From NCBI RefSeq assembly GCF_029714305.1, contig NZ_CP121647.1, forward strand, positions 6,840,501-6,904,500: 64,000 nt of DNA, given 5' to 3'. This stretch comes from Bradyrhizobium sp. CB3481 (lineage in GTDB: Bacteria; Pseudomonadota; Alphaproteobacteria; Rhizobiales; Xanthobacteraceae). The notes beneath the pieces are model-generated. The model was not told where the DNA came from. It worked only from the letters and a program-made list of their open reading frames with translations, and searched no databases. Below are positions 54,697-64,000 of this stretch, piece after piece (the stretch's first letter is position 1; each line of letters opens with the position of its first letter). Made by a program: the position numbers and the translations under genes.

Positions 54697-55548
54697 TCAG
54701 TCGCCTTTGCTTGACAAGTCGCCATTGCCTGAAAAAACCTGCGCCGCGCCGCCGATGCCGCGCCGGAAGGCTTCATCGAATGTGACGCCGCGAACCTGCC
54801 AGCGGTGCGCCCGGCCACTCCACTCCATCTTCCACTGCGTGGCCCAGCCGAGCTGCTGGTCATCCCAGACCAAGCGCCCGGTCAGAACGGCTTCCGCGTC
54901 CTGTTCGGCAGCGATCGGAGCAAGCGCCGACAACGGGCTCGCCTCGAGCGTCTCGCCCGTGATGTTCGATTTTGTCAATGCCGCCTCCCCGGGCAGCACG
55001 ATGAGCATGCCGCGCTTGTCGGCCGCGGCGAGCAAGGCGTCGCGCTGCAGGTCGGATTGGGCGCCATCGATGGTCACGACGTATTTTCTTGGGCCCTGCT
55101 CCATCGCGACAAACACCGCAAGCACCGGACGGTGCGATAGCCAGGGCTTGAGACCGAGCATCCCAAGAATCCCGTCGATCTTGCTTTCCTCAAAATCGAC
55201 CGTCAGGTCGTAGGGCCGGTCGCGGGTGCCCTGCTCGTCACGGATTGGCTTGCCGAAGAACTGGTCACGATAGCTGAATGAGGTGACGAAGCTTTTTGCC
55301 TTCGCCTTGTACGGTGCCAATCGCCGGTCGCCGCTGAGCTTCTGTGCACCTGACACCTTGATGAGGACGTCTTCCAGGCACGCGGCAAAGCCGAGCATGC
55401 GGTTGGCCTCGCCCTGGCCCGTCACGGTGACCTTCGCGCGATAGAGATCGCCTGCCGCGACAACCGTGGTGCCCGTCCACCAGGTCAGCATGGCTGTCAC
55501 AAATATCGCGACGATCACCCGGTGTCGCGCCACTCGCAGATCAAACAC
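54697..55548 (-). CDS. DUF2066 domain-containing exported protein
   Basis: Protein of 283 residues with an N-terminal hydrophobic segment (about 10-33) that looks like a signal peptide or anchor. The DUF2066 part includes EDVLIKVSGAQKLSGD and YDLTVDFEESKIDGIL. I use GTG 55548, behind GGAGG; another GTG two codons earlier overlaps that site. It stands alone, convergent with the TRAP operon. Function of the family is not established. Confidence 0.8.
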   Translation of the reverse strand: MFDLRVARHRVIVAIFVTAMLTWWTGTTVVAAGDLYRAKVTVTGQGEANRMLGFAACLEDVLIKVSGAQKLSGDRRLAPYKAKAKSFVTSFSYRDQFFGKPIRDEQGTRDRPYDLTVDFEESKIDGILGMLGLKPWLSHRPVLAVFVAMEQGPRKYVVTIDGAQSDLQRDALLAAADKRGMLIVLPGEAALTKSNITGETLEASPLSALAPIAAEQDAEAVLTGRLVWDDQQLGWATQWKMEWSGRAHRWQVRGVTFDEAFRRGIGGAAQVFSGNGDLSSKGD

Positions 55549-55893
55549 GCCCACCTCCGTTCAAGGGTGCTGTCTTGCTTTGAGGATTCGTTCGTTTTTG
55601 CGGAAACGCAACTTTCGACTGCGGCAGGCTGTCCCATTGATACCCAAACGCCCTGAGCGATGCCTTCGCGGCGCAACATGCAAAATGAGACTACCGATCA
55701 AGTTGCGGCCGGCCAAGCTGCACGCGCCGCCCCAGTGATCAGCTAGCTTTCGCTCCGGCGGTTCCGAATGCATTCCGGCTGCACGCCACGCAACCGGCGT
55801 CGACCGCATGCGATTCTGAAACGAGCTCGCAATCAAGGCCTGACGATCAAAGAGCCGGCAATCCAAGCGCTGGCGATACAAGGGAGGGGTTCG
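55549..55893. other. 345-base divergent intergenic region
   Basis: Lies between the DUF2066 gene and a rightward binding-protein gene, so it should hold two promoters. I see no clear -35/-10 pair, operator-size palindrome or hairpin beyond GAATGCATTC near 55767. No gene is supported. Confidence 0.5.
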
Positions 55894-57144
55894 ATGTTGA
55901 GAAGCTGTGCGGGACTGGTCGCGCTGAGCACCCTGTTGCTCTCCAGCGCTGCCATGGCTCAGGAGAAGATCAAGGTCGGCGTCACCGCGACGCTCGAAGG
56001 CACCTATACGGTGCTCGGCGAAGACGGCATCCGCGGCCACCAGACCGCGATCAATACGCTCGGCAAGAAGGTCGGCGACAAGGAACTCGAATTCATCATC
56101 GCGTCCACGGATGCGACGCCTGATTCCGCGGTTCGCGCGGTGCGCAAGCTGATCGAGCAGGACAAGGTCCAGATCCTGCTCTCGCCGCTGTCAGGCGACG
56201 AAGGCATCGCCGTGAAGAATTTTGCCAAGACGAGGCCGGAGCTGACGTTCATCAACGCCGCTTCCGGCGCGCAGGAAACCACTTACGTCGATCCGTCGCC
56301 GAACTTCTTCCGCTACAACATGGACGGCGCCCAGTGGCAGGTTGGTCTCGGCAAATACGCCTATGAGACCAAGGGTTATCGGAAGATCGCAACCGTCGGC
56401 GAAGACTACTCTTTCATCTACACGCAGGTGTTCGGGCTGGTGCTCGAATTCTGCGGCGCCGGCGGACAGGTCACCAACCGGCAATGGGTGCCGCTCGGCA
56501 CCAAGGATTTTGCTTCGGTCATCGCCGCCCTGCCCGACGATGTCGACGCGATCTATCTTGGCCTCGGCGGTGCCGACGCCGTCAATTTCCTCAACCAGTA
56601 TCAGCAGGCCGGCGGCAAGGCGCATCTGATGGGCGGATCGATCATGGTCGACCAGACCATCCTCTCCGCCAAGGGCAACGCCAAGAATGCGCTGCTCGGC
56701 ACTATCGCCGCCAGCGGCCAGGCCGATACCTGGGAGGATCCGGGCTGGCAGAAGTTCGTGAAGGCCTATCAGGACGCCTTCCCGCCGAACAAAAGGTTCC
56801 CGAGCCCCTCGCTGCTCGCCACCAACTATTACGGCTCGACGATGGCGCTCATCCTCGCGCTGCGCCAGGTCAACGGCGATCTCAGCAACAACCAGGCAAA
56901 ATACAAGGAAGCACTTGCCAAGATCGAGCTCGACGCGCCGAACGGCAAGATCAAGCTCGACTCCAACCGCCAGGCGATCGGAACCAACTTCGTCACCGAA
57001 GTGGTCGATGACGGCAAGGGCGCCCTCTTCAGCAAGGTCGTGAAGGTGATCCCGAACGTGAACCAGACGCTGGGCTACGACCCCGCGGTGTTCTCCAAGA
57101 TCGGCCTGCCGAGCCGGACGGTTCCGGAGTGCAAGAAGTACTGA
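55894..57144 (+). CDS. LivK-like ABC substrate-binding protein of the second Liv system
   Basis: Periplasmic protein of 416 residues with signal MLRSCAGLVALSTLLLSSAAMA. ATG 55894 follows AGGGAGGGG. The type I fold begins KIKVGVTATLEGTYTVLGEDG, with the LSGDEGIAVKNFAKT and AASGAQETTYVDPSPNFFR segments. Less similar to the other two Liv-type binding proteins of the window. It starts a group with AraC, permeases and ATPases. Ligand unknown. Confidence 0.87.
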   Translation: MLRSCAGLVALSTLLLSSAAMAQEKIKVGVTATLEGTYTVLGEDGIRGHQTAINTLGKKVGDKELEFIIASTDATPDSAVRAVRKLIEQDKVQILLSPLSGDEGIAVKNFAKTRPELTFINAASGAQETTYVDPSPNFFRYNMDGAQWQVGLGKYAYETKGYRKIATVGEDYSFIYTQVFGLVLEFCGAGGQVTNRQWVPLGTKDFASVIAALPDDVDAIYLGLGGADAVNFLNQYQQAGGKAHLMGGSIMVDQTILSAKGNAKNALLGTIAASGQADTWEDPGWQKFVKAYQDAFPPNKRFPSPSLLATNYYGSTMALILALRQVNGDLSNNQAKYKEALAKIELDAPNGKIKLDSNRQAIGTNFVTEVVDDGKGALFSKVVKVIPNVNQTLGYDPAVFSKIGLPSRTVPECKKY

Positions 57145-57163
57145 GTTCTTCGCATCTGCGAAC

Positions 57164-57186
57164 GGGCCCCGGTCATGCCGGGGCTC
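57164..57186. other. GC-rich hairpin after the binding-protein gene
   Basis: GCCCCGG (57166-57172) pairs with CCGGGGC (57178-57184) around TCATG, extended by two outer pairs. It sits 20 bases after the stop and may stabilise or terminate the binding-protein transcript before araC. Confidence 0.55.
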
Positions 57187-57295
57187 GGGCGCGACCGGGC
57201 GGATGTGATTGGCCCTTGATGCGAACCACTTGCATTCTCGCGGTGGATGTTGAACGCTGGTCGAAAAGACAAGAACATCCCGCGGGAGGGAAGGC

Positions 57296-58123
57296 ATGAG
57301 CAAGGCTCTGGCCGTCTTCCACGGCCGGTTCGGTCGCGCGACGGTCTATCAGTTGAACCGTCCCTTCAACATGCATGCGCATCGTGAAGGGCACCTGATC
57401 TTTCATGTCGGTGGGACGCCGGCCCGCATTGACGTGTGCGATGAGCGATGGCTGCTCGGCGAAGACTCCATTGTCGCCGTCAACCCTTGGGAACCACACA
57501 ACTTTGTCCCGACCGACGTCGACAACGGCGCGATCTTCTTCGTGCTTTACGTCAACGCCGAATGGTTCGCCCCTGATGCCGCGCGGGCCCACTCCTTGCG
57601 GTTCGGCCGCACCTGCTTCAAGCGAACGGTTACCCTCGACAGACACATCAGGCGCACTGCAGCATTGGTCTGCGGGGCCCCCTCGCTGAGCAGCCTCGAT
57701 TGCGAGCTCAGGCAGTTGATCGATAGTTGCTATGAGGAGAGCTGGCAGCGCTCCGAGCCGGTGGCAGAGACCCGCACGGCGACCGCCGTCACCGACTTTC
57801 GCGTCCGCAAATCCATCAAGCTGATGTCGGAAAGCCCTGGCGCCGAGATCGAGCTGGATTCGATCGCCCGCGCTGCGGGCCTGTCGCGTCCACACTTCTA
57901 CCGTTTGTTCCGCACCCAGACCGGCGTCACCCCGAACCTCTACCTCAACACGCTGATCATGGAACAGGCGCTCGACGCGCTGGTCGCGACCGAGGTGCCG
58001 ATCGCCGATATCGGCTTCGATCTCGGCTTCTCCTCGCAGAGCGGTTTCACCCGCTTCTTCGCGGCCAATGTCGGAATGGCGCCGACGGAATACCGCCGCG
58101 CCGCCAAAGTCTTGCGGCCGTAA
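57296..58123 (+). CDS. AraC-family transcriptional regulator
   Basis: Regulator of 275 residues: N-terminal cupin-like sensor (about 15-90, NMHAHREGHLIFHVGG) and C-terminal double helix-turn-helix (about 175-270, IARAAGLSRPHFYRLFR and IADIGFDLGFSSQSGFTRFF). GGGAGGGAAGG precedes ATG 57296. Inserted between the binding protein and permeases, it probably controls this transporter in response to its substrate. Confidence 0.9.
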   Translation: MSKALAVFHGRFGRATVYQLNRPFNMHAHREGHLIFHVGGTPARIDVCDERWLLGEDSIVAVNPWEPHNFVPTDVDNGAIFFVLYVNAEWFAPDAARAHSLRFGRTCFKRTVTLDRHIRRTAALVCGAPSLSSLDCELRQLIDSCYEESWQRSEPVAETRTATAVTDFRVRKSIKLMSESPGAEIELDSIARAAGLSRPHFYRLFRTQTGVTPNLYLNTLIMEQALDALVATEVPIADIGFDLGFSSQSGFTRFFAANVGMAPTEYRRAAKVLRP

Positions 58124-58244
58124 GCGCGCCTGGCGCGGAAACATGCTCGCGAAAAGATACTGACGATCAAGTGCACGGTTTTCGGCACCGTTAGGATGGT
58201 CCGAAAACGCGAGCCAAAACGGCCGCGGCGTCTGGGAGGACGGT

Positions 58245-58271
58245 ATGGCGACGGCCGGGCGATTGCCGTGA
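58245..58271 (+). CDS. Possible eight-codon leader peptide (MATAGRLP) before livH
   Basis: ATG 58245 has a strong ribosome site (GGGAGGA, 58234-58240). Its frame closes at TGA 58269-58271, overlapping the GTG start of the permease (GTGA). Ribosomes loaded here could restart at the permease. It may only be a by-product of a misassigned start. Confidence 0.35.
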   Translation: MATAGRLP

Positions 58272-59278
58272 CGAGGTTCATCGAACGCCATCCGGCATGG
58301 GCGCTGATCACGCTCGTCGTGGTCGCGCTGCTGCTATGGCTGATCCTTGCCGTCTGGCCGCCCGGCCTCGAAGAGGCGATCGGCAGGAAGCGGGTGTTCC
58401 TCAACGCCGTCTTCAACGGCATCACGCTCGGCAGCCTCTACTTCCTGGTGGCAAGCGGCTTCACCCTGATCTTCGGCCTGATGCGCAACGTCAACCTGGC
58501 GCACGGCTCGCTCTATCTGTTCGGCGGCTATATCGGCTACGCCATCAGCACCTGGACCGGTTCCTGGATCCTCGGCTTCATCATCGCATTCCTTGGCGTC
58601 GCCGTGCTCGGCATCGTCCTGCAAATCGTCGTCTTTCGCCGCATGGAGGGGCAGGATCTGCGCCAGACCATGGTCACGATCGGCCTCTCGATCGTGTTTG
58701 CCGATCTGATGCTGTGGGTGTTCGGCGGCGATTTCTACCAGATCCAGACCCCGAGCTGGCTGATCGGACCCGTGGAATTGCCGCTGGTGACGGCAGTCAA
58801 ATCGTCGGGCGAGGCGGTCTATCTGCGCTATCCCCTGGTGCGGCTCGTGATCTTCGTCGCCGCGATCGTAATCGGTATCGTGATGTGGCTGGCACTCAAC
58901 CGCACCCGCGTCGGCATGATGGTGCGGGCTGGCGTCGATGACCGCGACATGCTGGCCGCGACCGGCGTGCCAATCCAGCTCGTCTTCGTTGCCGTGTTCG
59001 CGCTCGGCGCCGGGCTTGCCGGCATCGCCGGCGTCGTCGGCGGAACTTTCCAGTCGCTCTCGCCCGGCGAAGACACCCGCTTTCTGCTCGCCTCCCTCGT
59101 CGTCGTCATCGTCGGCGGCATGGGATCGATCCCCGGCGCGGCCCTCGGCGCCATCATCATCGGCCTCGCCGAGCAGCTCGGCTCCGTCTACATCCCGACC
59201 TACGCGATCGTGGTGACCTTCCTCATCATGGTGCTGGTGCTGGCGTTGCGCCCGCAAGGCCTTCTGGCGAGGCGCTGA
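58268..59278 (+). CDS. LivH-like ABC permease of the second system
   Basis: Permease of 336 residues from GTG 58268; an in-frame ATG at 58196 would add 24 basic residues with no ribosome site. It has eight or more membrane segments, with LYFLVASGFTLIFGLMRNVNLAHGSLYLFG near the start and the VVVIVGGMGSIPGAALGA signature. The next gene begins one base after the stop. Confidence 0.87.
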   Translation: MTRFIERHPAWALITLVVVALLLWLILAVWPPGLEEAIGRKRVFLNAVFNGITLGSLYFLVASGFTLIFGLMRNVNLAHGSLYLFGGYIGYAISTWTGSWILGFIIAFLGVAVLGIVLQIVVFRRMEGQDLRQTMVTIGLSIVFADLMLWVFGGDFYQIQTPSWLIGPVELPLVTAVKSSGEAVYLRYPLVRLVIFVAAIVIGIVMWLALNRTRVGMMVRAGVDDRDMLAATGVPIQLVFVAVFALGAGLAGIAGVVGGTFQSLSPGEDTRFLLASLVVVIVGGMGSIPGAALGAIIIGLAEQLGSVYIPTYAIVVTFLIMVLVLALRPQGLLARR

Positions 59279-59279
59279 C

Positions 59280-60362
59280 ATGTCATTGGTCCAGGGCGCG
59301 CATTCTCCGACTAGCCAGCCGCGCGCCGCGCAGCGCGCCGCGTTCCTGACGCTGCCCGAATTCAACAAGCCGGCGGTTTGGCTGGTGGCCGTGATCCTCG
59401 TGATCATGCCGCTGATCGCCAACGGCTTCTTCCTGATCGAGATATTTGCCACCACGCTGATCCTCGGCACCATCGCGCTCAGCCTGATGTTCCTCGCCGG
59501 CTATGGCGGCATGGTCAGCCTGATGCAGCTCACCATTGCCGGCTTTGCCGCCTACATGGTCGCGGTGTTCGGCATGAGCGCCAACACCAATATCAGCCTC
59601 GGCTGGCCGTGGTGGCTGGCAACGCCGATGGCGCTGCTGCTTGCGACGATCTTCGGCACGCTCGGCGGCGCGCTCGCCGTGCGCACCGAGGGCATCTACA
59701 CCATCATGATCACGCTCGCGATCGGCGCCGCTTTCTATTATTTCACCAACCAGAACTGGCCGATCTTCGGCGGCCACACCGGCATCAACACCGTCGCAAC
59801 ACCGAAATTCTGGGGCGTCGACTGGCGCGCCGACATCCCCTTCTACTACATCACGCTCGGCGTTGCGGCGCTCTGCTATTTTGCCGTTCAATACGTCTCG
59901 CGCGCGCCGTTCGGCCTCGCGCTGCAGGGCGTGCGCGACAATCCCCGCCGCATGGCGGCGCTCGGCTTCAATGTCAACGCGCACCGCGTGGCGGCCTATG
60001 CGTTCGCGTCCTTCATCGCAGCGCTCGGCGGCGTTCTGCAGGTCTGGAACTACCGGCAGATCTCGCCTGGCTCGGTCAGCGTCGGGGCCTGCATCGATAT
60101 CCTGATCATTGCCGTGGTCGGCGGCATCACCCGTCCCGTCGGCCCCTATATCGGCGCATTCATCTTCGTGATCCTGCGCACCTTCGCGCTCGATCTCCTG
60201 GTCAAGTTCGGGCTGGATGGCAATCGCTTCCGCCTGCTGATCGGCCTCGGCTTCCTCGCCATCGTGTTCTGGTCGTCGGATGGCGTGATCGGACTGTGGG
60301 AGCGCTGGCGGCGCAGCACGGCCACGCCGGACAAGCGCACTGGAGGCCAAGGTCATGGATAG
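59280..60362 (+). CDS. LivM-like ABC permease of the second system
   Basis: Permease of 360 residues with a cytoplasmic N-terminus and about nine membrane segments. Signatures include LAGYGGMVSLMQLTIAGFAAYMV and VGACIDILIIAVVGGITRPVG. Overlaps livG by 8 bases. Confidence 0.9.
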   Translation: MSLVQGAHSPTSQPRAAQRAAFLTLPEFNKPAVWLVAVILVIMPLIANGFFLIEIFATTLILGTIALSLMFLAGYGGMVSLMQLTIAGFAAYMVAVFGMSANTNISLGWPWWLATPMALLLATIFGTLGGALAVRTEGIYTIMITLAIGAAFYYFTNQNWPIFGGHTGINTVATPKFWGVDWRADIPFYYITLGVAALCYFAVQYVSRAPFGLALQGVRDNPRRMAALGFNVNAHRVAAYAFASFIAALGGVLQVWNYRQISPGSVSVGACIDILIIAVVGGITRPVGPYIGAFIFVILRTFALDLLVKFGLDGNRFRLLIGLGFLAIVFWSSDGVIGLWERWRRSTATPDKRTGGQGHG

Positions 60363-61152
60363 AATGGCCATGGATAGGTCGGTGCCACGCTTTTCGGCCG
60401 TCGGCGCCGGCGCCGCGCTGGAGCTGCGCGGGGTGACGCGGCTGTTCGGCGCACTCGCGGCGCTCACCGACGTCACCATCACGGTTCGCCCCGGGGAACG
60501 CCGTGCCGTGCTCGGCTCCAACGGCGCCGGCAAGACCACGCTGTTCAACTGCGTGACCGGCGACTTTCCGCCGTCTTCCGGCACGATCCGCTTCTTCGGC
60601 GAGGACATCACCCACTTCCCGCCCTACGAGCGGATCAGGCGCGGCCTGCGCCGCACCTATCAGATCTCGGCGCTGTTCCCCGGACTCACCGTGCGAGATA
60701 ATGTCTACCTCGCCTGCCGCGGCGTTTCCCGCGGTCGGTATTCTTTCTTGCGCCCGGGTGCGAACGACGCCCTGATGAGCGCGGCCGAGACGCTGATCCA
60801 GGCGGTGCATCTGACATCCGTGAGGGAGCAGCGCGTAGCCGAGCTCGCGCACGGCCAGCAGCGCCAGCTCGAGATCGCACTCGCGCTGGCCGGCGCGCCG
60901 CGCTTCATCCTGTTCGACGAGCCAGCGGCTGGGCTATCCCCCACCGAGCGTCGCGAGCTGGTCGAAATCCTGACCTCCCTGCCCGCCCATATCGGCTACA
61001 TCATCATCGAGCACGACATGGATGTTGCGCTCCGCGTCGTCGAAAGCGTCACGATGATGCACAACGGCCGTGTCTTCAAGGAAGGCCTGCCGCACGAGAT
61101 CGAAGCCGACCCCGAGGTGCAGGAACTCTATCTGGGGGCCGGCCATGAGTGA
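60355..61152 (+). CDS. LivG-like ABC ATPase of the second system
   Basis: ATPase of 265 residues. Walker [10 protein letters not shown], signature [15 protein letters not shown] (variant of LSGG), Walker [14 protein letters not shown], and IEHDMDVAL. Overlaps both neighbours (8 bases each), so the four proteins are translated as a unit. ATGs at 60364 and 60370 are alternative starts. Confidence 0.9.
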   Translation: MDRMAMDRSVPRFSAVGAGAALELRGVTRLFGALAALTDVTITVRPGERRAVLGSNGAGKTTLFNCVTGDFPPSSGTIRFFGEDITHFPPYERIRRGLRRTYQISALFPGLTVRDNVYLACRGVSRGRYSFLRPGANDALMSAAETLIQAVHLTSVREQRVAELAHGQQRQLEIALALAGAPRFILFDEPAAGLSPTERRELVEILTSLPAHIGYIIIEHDMDVALRVVESVTMMHNGRVFKEGLPHEIEADPEVQELYLGAGHE

Positions 61153-63376
61153 TATCCGCCGCTCCGCGCCTGCGCTCGAAGTCAGGGGTCTCGACGTCTA
61201 TTACGGCCATTCCCATGCGCTGCAAGGCGTCGATCTCACCCTCGATGCCGGTGTGTTCTCGGTGGTCGGCCGCAACGGCATGGGCAAGACCACGCTGTGC
61301 AAGACCATCATGGGCCTGCTGCGGGCGAGCGGCGGCTCGGTTCGCGTGCGCGGTGAGGACATCACGCGCTTCAGCCCGACGCGGATCGCGCAGGTAGGCG
61401 TCGGCTATGTTCCGCAGGGCCGCCGGCTCTGGCGCTCGCTCAGCGTCGACGAGCATTTGCGGCTCGCCGCCGGCATGCGCCGCGGCGCCTGGAGCATCGA
61501 TCGCATCTACGAGACCTTTCCCCGCCTTGCCGAGCGCAAGGACCATGGCGGCGGCCAGCTCTCAGGCGGCGAACAGCAGATGCTGGCGATCTCGCGCGCG
61601 CTTTTGACCAATCCGCATCTGCTCATCATGGACGAGCCGACCGAGGGGCTTGCGCCCGTCATTGTTGCCCAGGTCGAGGACATGCTCGTGCGGCTCGGCG
61701 AGGACGGCGACATGTCGGTGCTCGTGATCGAGCAGAATATCGGCGTCGCGACCGCGATCTCGAAAAATGTCGCGATCGTGGTCAATGGCCGCGTCAACCG
61801 CATCATCGATTCCGCGCGCCTTGCCGCCGACCGCGAACTGCAACAGCGCCTGCTCGGCGTCGGCGTCCACGGCGCCGAGCCGGAAGCGGATCTCGACGTC
61901 ACCAATGCAGGCACGGAGACCAGGGCGCAGCCTGCGCCGACGCGCGCATCGGGCACGGCGCCGGTCCGGATCTACATCTCCAATCCCACGCTGCCGACGC
62001 GCTGGTCGCAGCCGGCACCGATTGCCCGCATCGAAGCTGCCGCGCGCACGCTATCGACAGGCGTGACGCGTATCGAGGACGCGGCGCGGCAACGGCGCCA
62101 GCCCGGCGCGAGCGCGCAAAGCACGTCCGGACCGCCGGTCGTTCTCGTGGTCGGAACGCTCGATACCAAGGCGGAGGAGCTGCGCTTCATCCGCGACGTG
62201 ATCGCCGGACAGGGCCTCCGGACGCGCCTCGTCGACGTCTCCACCAGCGGCAAGCTCTCGACCTGCGACGTGTCGGCCCAGGAGATCGCCCTCAACCACG
62301 GACGCGGCGGATCGACCGTGTTCGGCTCCGATCGCGGCGCGTCGGTGGCGGCGATGGCGGATGCCTTTGCCAACTGGCTACGCCGTCAGGGCAACATCGC
62401 CGGGATCATTTCGGCCGGGGGCTCCGGCGGCGCCTCGCTGGTCGCGCCCGCCATGCGCGCCCTTCCCGTTGGCGTGCCGAAGCTCATCATCTCCTCGGTC
62501 GCGTCAGGCGATGTCGGCCCCTATGTCGGGCCCGCCGATATCACCATGATGTATTCGGTGACCGATGTGCAGGGTCTCAACTCGATCTCACGCGCCGTGC
62601 TCGCCAACGGCGCCAACGCCATCGCCGGCATGGTGAAGGCGCGGCTTGAAAATCAAGGCGCGGCCGAGCGTAACGCACCGGCCGATCTACCGGCAATCGG
62701 CATCACCATGTTCGGCGTGACGACACCGGCCGTGCAGAAGATCGCGGCCGAGCTGCGCAACGATTTCGAATGCCTCGTTTTCCACGCCACCGGCGTCGGC
62801 GGCCGCTCAATGGAGAAGCTGGTCGATTCCGGAATGCTCGCCGCCGTCGTCGACCTCACGACGACGGAGGTCTGTGACTTCCTAATGGGTGGCGTATTCC
62901 CCGCGACCGACGACCGCTTCGGCGCCATCATCCGCAGCCGCGTGCCGTTCATCGGCTCGGTCGGCGCGCTCGACATGGTCAATTTCGGCGCGCCTGACAG
63001 CATCCCCGAGCGCTACCGCCAGCGCAAATTCCACATTCACAATCCACAGGTGACGTTGATGCGCACCACGGTGGAGGAGAACGAGCGCATCGGACGCTGG
63101 ATCGGCGAGAAGCTCAACCGGATGGATGGGCCGGTTCGCTTCTTCCTGCCCGAAGGCGGCGTTTCCGCGCTCGATGTCCCCGGCCAGGCGTTCTGGGACC
63201 CGGAGGCCGATGCCGCGCTGTTCACGGCGCTGGAGCGCAGCGTGCGTCAGACCGGCAATCGCCAGCTCGTTCGCATCAAGCGCCATATCAACGATCCCGA
63301 ATTTGCATCCGCCATCGTCGCCGCGCTCCGCCCTCTGGTCGGACGCCCGGGGACGCGCCGGAGAGTTGCGAGGTGA
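61145..63376 (+). CDS. LivF-like ABC ATPase fused to a Tm-1-like (UPF0261) domain
   Basis: Protein of 743 residues joining two families. Residues 1 to about 245 are a LivF ATPase: Walker [10 protein letters not shown] (42-50), [30 protein letters not shown] Pro/Ala/Arg-rich linker (about 255-330) leads to a complete UPF0261/Tm-1-like unit (about 331-740) with [16 protein letters not shown] (Gly337), [19 protein letters not shown], and [17 protein letters not shown]0261 proteins bind nucleotide and are named after tomato Tm-1; their bacterial role is unclear. The frame has no break, so this is a real fusion unless assembly is wrong. Confidence 0.88.
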   Translation: MSDIRRSAPALEVRGLDVYYGHSHALQGVDLTLDAGVFSVVGRNGMGKTTLCKTIMGLLRASGGSVRVRGEDITRFSPTRIAQVGVGYVPQGRRLWRSLSVDEHLRLAAGMRRGAWSIDRIYETFPRLAERKDHGGGQLSGGEQQMLAISRALLTNPHLLIMDEPTEGLAPVIVAQVEDMLVRLGEDGDMSVLVIEQNIGVATAISKNVAIVVNGRVNRIIDSARLAADRELQQRLLGVGVHGAEPEADLDVTNAGTETRAQPAPTRASGTAPVRIYISNPTLPTRWSQPAPIARIEAAARTLSTGVTRIEDAARQRRQPGASAQSTSGPPVVLVVGTLDTKAEELRFIRDVIAGQGLRTRLVDVSTSGKLSTCDVSAQEIALNHGRGGSTVFGSDRGASVAAMADAFANWLRRQGNIAGIISAGGSGGASLVAPAMRALPVGVPKLIISSVASGDVGPYVGPADITMMYSVTDVQGLNSISRAVLANGANAIAGMVKARLENQGAAERNAPADLPAIGITMFGVTTPAVQKIAAELRNDFECLVFHATGVGGRSMEKLVDSGMLAAVVDLTTTEVCDFLMGGVFPATDDRFGAIIRSRVPFIGSVGALDMVNFGAPDSIPERYRQRKFHIHNPQVTLMRTTVEENERIGRWIGEKLNRMDGPVRFFLPEGGVSALDVPGQAFWDPEADAALFTALERSVRQTGNRQLVRIKRHINDPEFASAIVAALRPLVGRPGTRRRVAR

Positions 63377-63378
63377 CC

Positions 63379-64000
63379 ATGGCGAAGTTCGAACGCGCAA
63401 AGATTCTGAAGAAATTTCGCAGCATGGTGGCCAAAGGCGAGCCGATCGTCGGCGGCGGCGCCGGCACCGGCCTATCAGCCAAATGCGAGGAAGCCGGCGG
63501 CGTCGACCTGATCGTGATCTACAATTCCGGCCGCTACCGCATGGCCGGACGCGGCTCGCTGGCCGGCTTGATGCCCTACGGCGATGCCAATGCGATCGTG
63601 GTCGAGATGGCCGGCGAAGTGTTGCCGGTCGTCACCAAGACGCCGGTGCTCGCGGGCGTCAACGGCACCGATCCGTTCCGCGACATGGATCGTTTCCTCG
63701 ACGAATTGAAAGCGCTCGGCTTCGCCGGCGTGCAGAACTTTCCAACCGTCGGGCTGATCGACGGAATCTTCCGCGCCAATCTCGAAGAGACCGGCATGTC
63801 CTATGCCCTCGAGATCGACATGATCGCCAAGGCGCGTGACAAGGACATGCTGACGACGCCCTATGTGTTCAGCGAAAGCCAGGCCGCGGCCATGGCGATT
63901 GCCGGCGCCGACATCATCGTCTGCCATCTCGGCCTCACTACCGGCGGCGCGATTGGCGCGCATACCGCGCTAAAGCTCGAAGACTGTCCGGAACAGATCG
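63379..64000 (+). CDS. Phosphoenolpyruvate hydrolase-like TIM-barrel protein (3' end outside window)
   Basis: The first 207 residues are visible. The N-terminal part [20 protein letters not shown] and the [43 protein letters not shown] and [10 protein letters not shown] segments match the PEP-hydrolase-like TIM-barrel family that pairs with UPF0261 proteins; in plants the two are one chain. GAGG precedes ATG 63379, two bases after the fusion stop. Probably a pathway enzyme or sensor for the imported compound; reaction unproven. Confidence 0.85.
   Translation, partial: MAKFERAKILKKFRSMVAKGEPIVGGGAGTGLSAKCEEAGGVDLIVIYNSGRYRMAGRGSLAGLMPYGDANAIVVEMAGEVLPVVTKTPVLAGVNGTDPFRDMDRFLDELKALGFAGVQNFPTVGLIDGIFRANLEETGMSYALEIDMIAKARDKDMLTTPYVFSESQAAAMAIAGADIIVCHLGLTTGGAIGAHTALKLEDCPEQI

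Noticed and set aside
59283..60611. Leftward open frame (442 codons) opposite livM and livG
   Set aside because: Highly charged sequence with no family likeness, opposite two clear transporter genes.
61145..63376. Tm-1-like domain as an antiviral defence system
   Set aside because: The link to virus inhibition comes from tomato Tm-1 only. Here it is joined to a transporter ATPase and next to a metabolic TIM barrel, with no defence genes nearby.

Overview
This 64 kb window is GC-rich, tightly packed alphaproteobacterial DNA, and Bradyrhizobium or a close relative (Nitrobacteraceae) fits best. The support is a form IC RuBisCO operon with divergent cbbR, a hut cluster with HutC, several Liv-type ABC transporters, a DUF2066 protein, and the GC-rich palindromic repeats typical of rhizobial intergenic DNA. 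I see no tRNA, rRNA, CRISPR array, insertion sequence or phage gene.

Layout. (1) 1-5.4 kb: histidine utilisation. A partial hutI diverges from hutF-hutC and a sulfonate/nitrate-family ABC transporter, with a HutC-type palindrome between them. (2) 5.6-36.2 kb: a large aromatic-acid catabolic region. It holds two acyl-CoA ligases, a thioesterase, an isatin-hydrolase-like cyclase-family enzyme, a thiolase-fold protein with a DUF35-SDR partner, two Liv-type binding proteins with one permease/ATPase set, acyl-CoA and hydroxyacyl-CoA dehydrogenases, a gentisate-dioxygenase-like cupin, a FAH-family hydrolase, a Rid protein, a two-subunit indolepyruvate:ferredoxin oxidoreductase homologue, a Rieske oxygenase with reductase, an SDR and a MarR regulator. 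(3) 36.2-45.3 kb: Calvin cycle operon cbbFPTALSX with divergent cbbR. (4) 45.4-51.6 kb: a sugar ABC importer with an SDR and a ROK repressor. (5) 51.7-54.6 kb: a divergent TRAP transporter. (6) 54.7-55.5 kb: a lone DUF2066 gene. (7) 55.9-64 kb: a second Liv-type system with an AraC regulator, whose last ATPase is fused to a Tm-1-like (UPF0261) domain and is followed by a phosphoenolpyruvate-hydrolase-like gene cut by the window edge.

Main interpretation (inference). Region 2 looks like an auxin (indole-3-acetate) or related indole-acid degradation locus. Rieske oxygenase, reductase and SDR could make dioxindole-3-acetate. A ligase would form its CoA thioester. The thiolase-fold/DUF35 pair lacks thiolase catalytic residues and resembles Ltp2-type retro-aldolases, so it could release isatin and acetyl-CoA. 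The cyclase-family enzyme would open isatin to isatinate, and the IOR-like enzyme could decarboxylate that 2-oxoacid to anthraniloyl-CoA. The cupin dioxygenase and FAH hydrolase would finish ring cleavage. The hydroxylation between anthranilate and the ring-cleavage substrate has no obvious gene here. Five similar palindromes lie upstream of the operons of this region and are candidate operators for the MarR protein.
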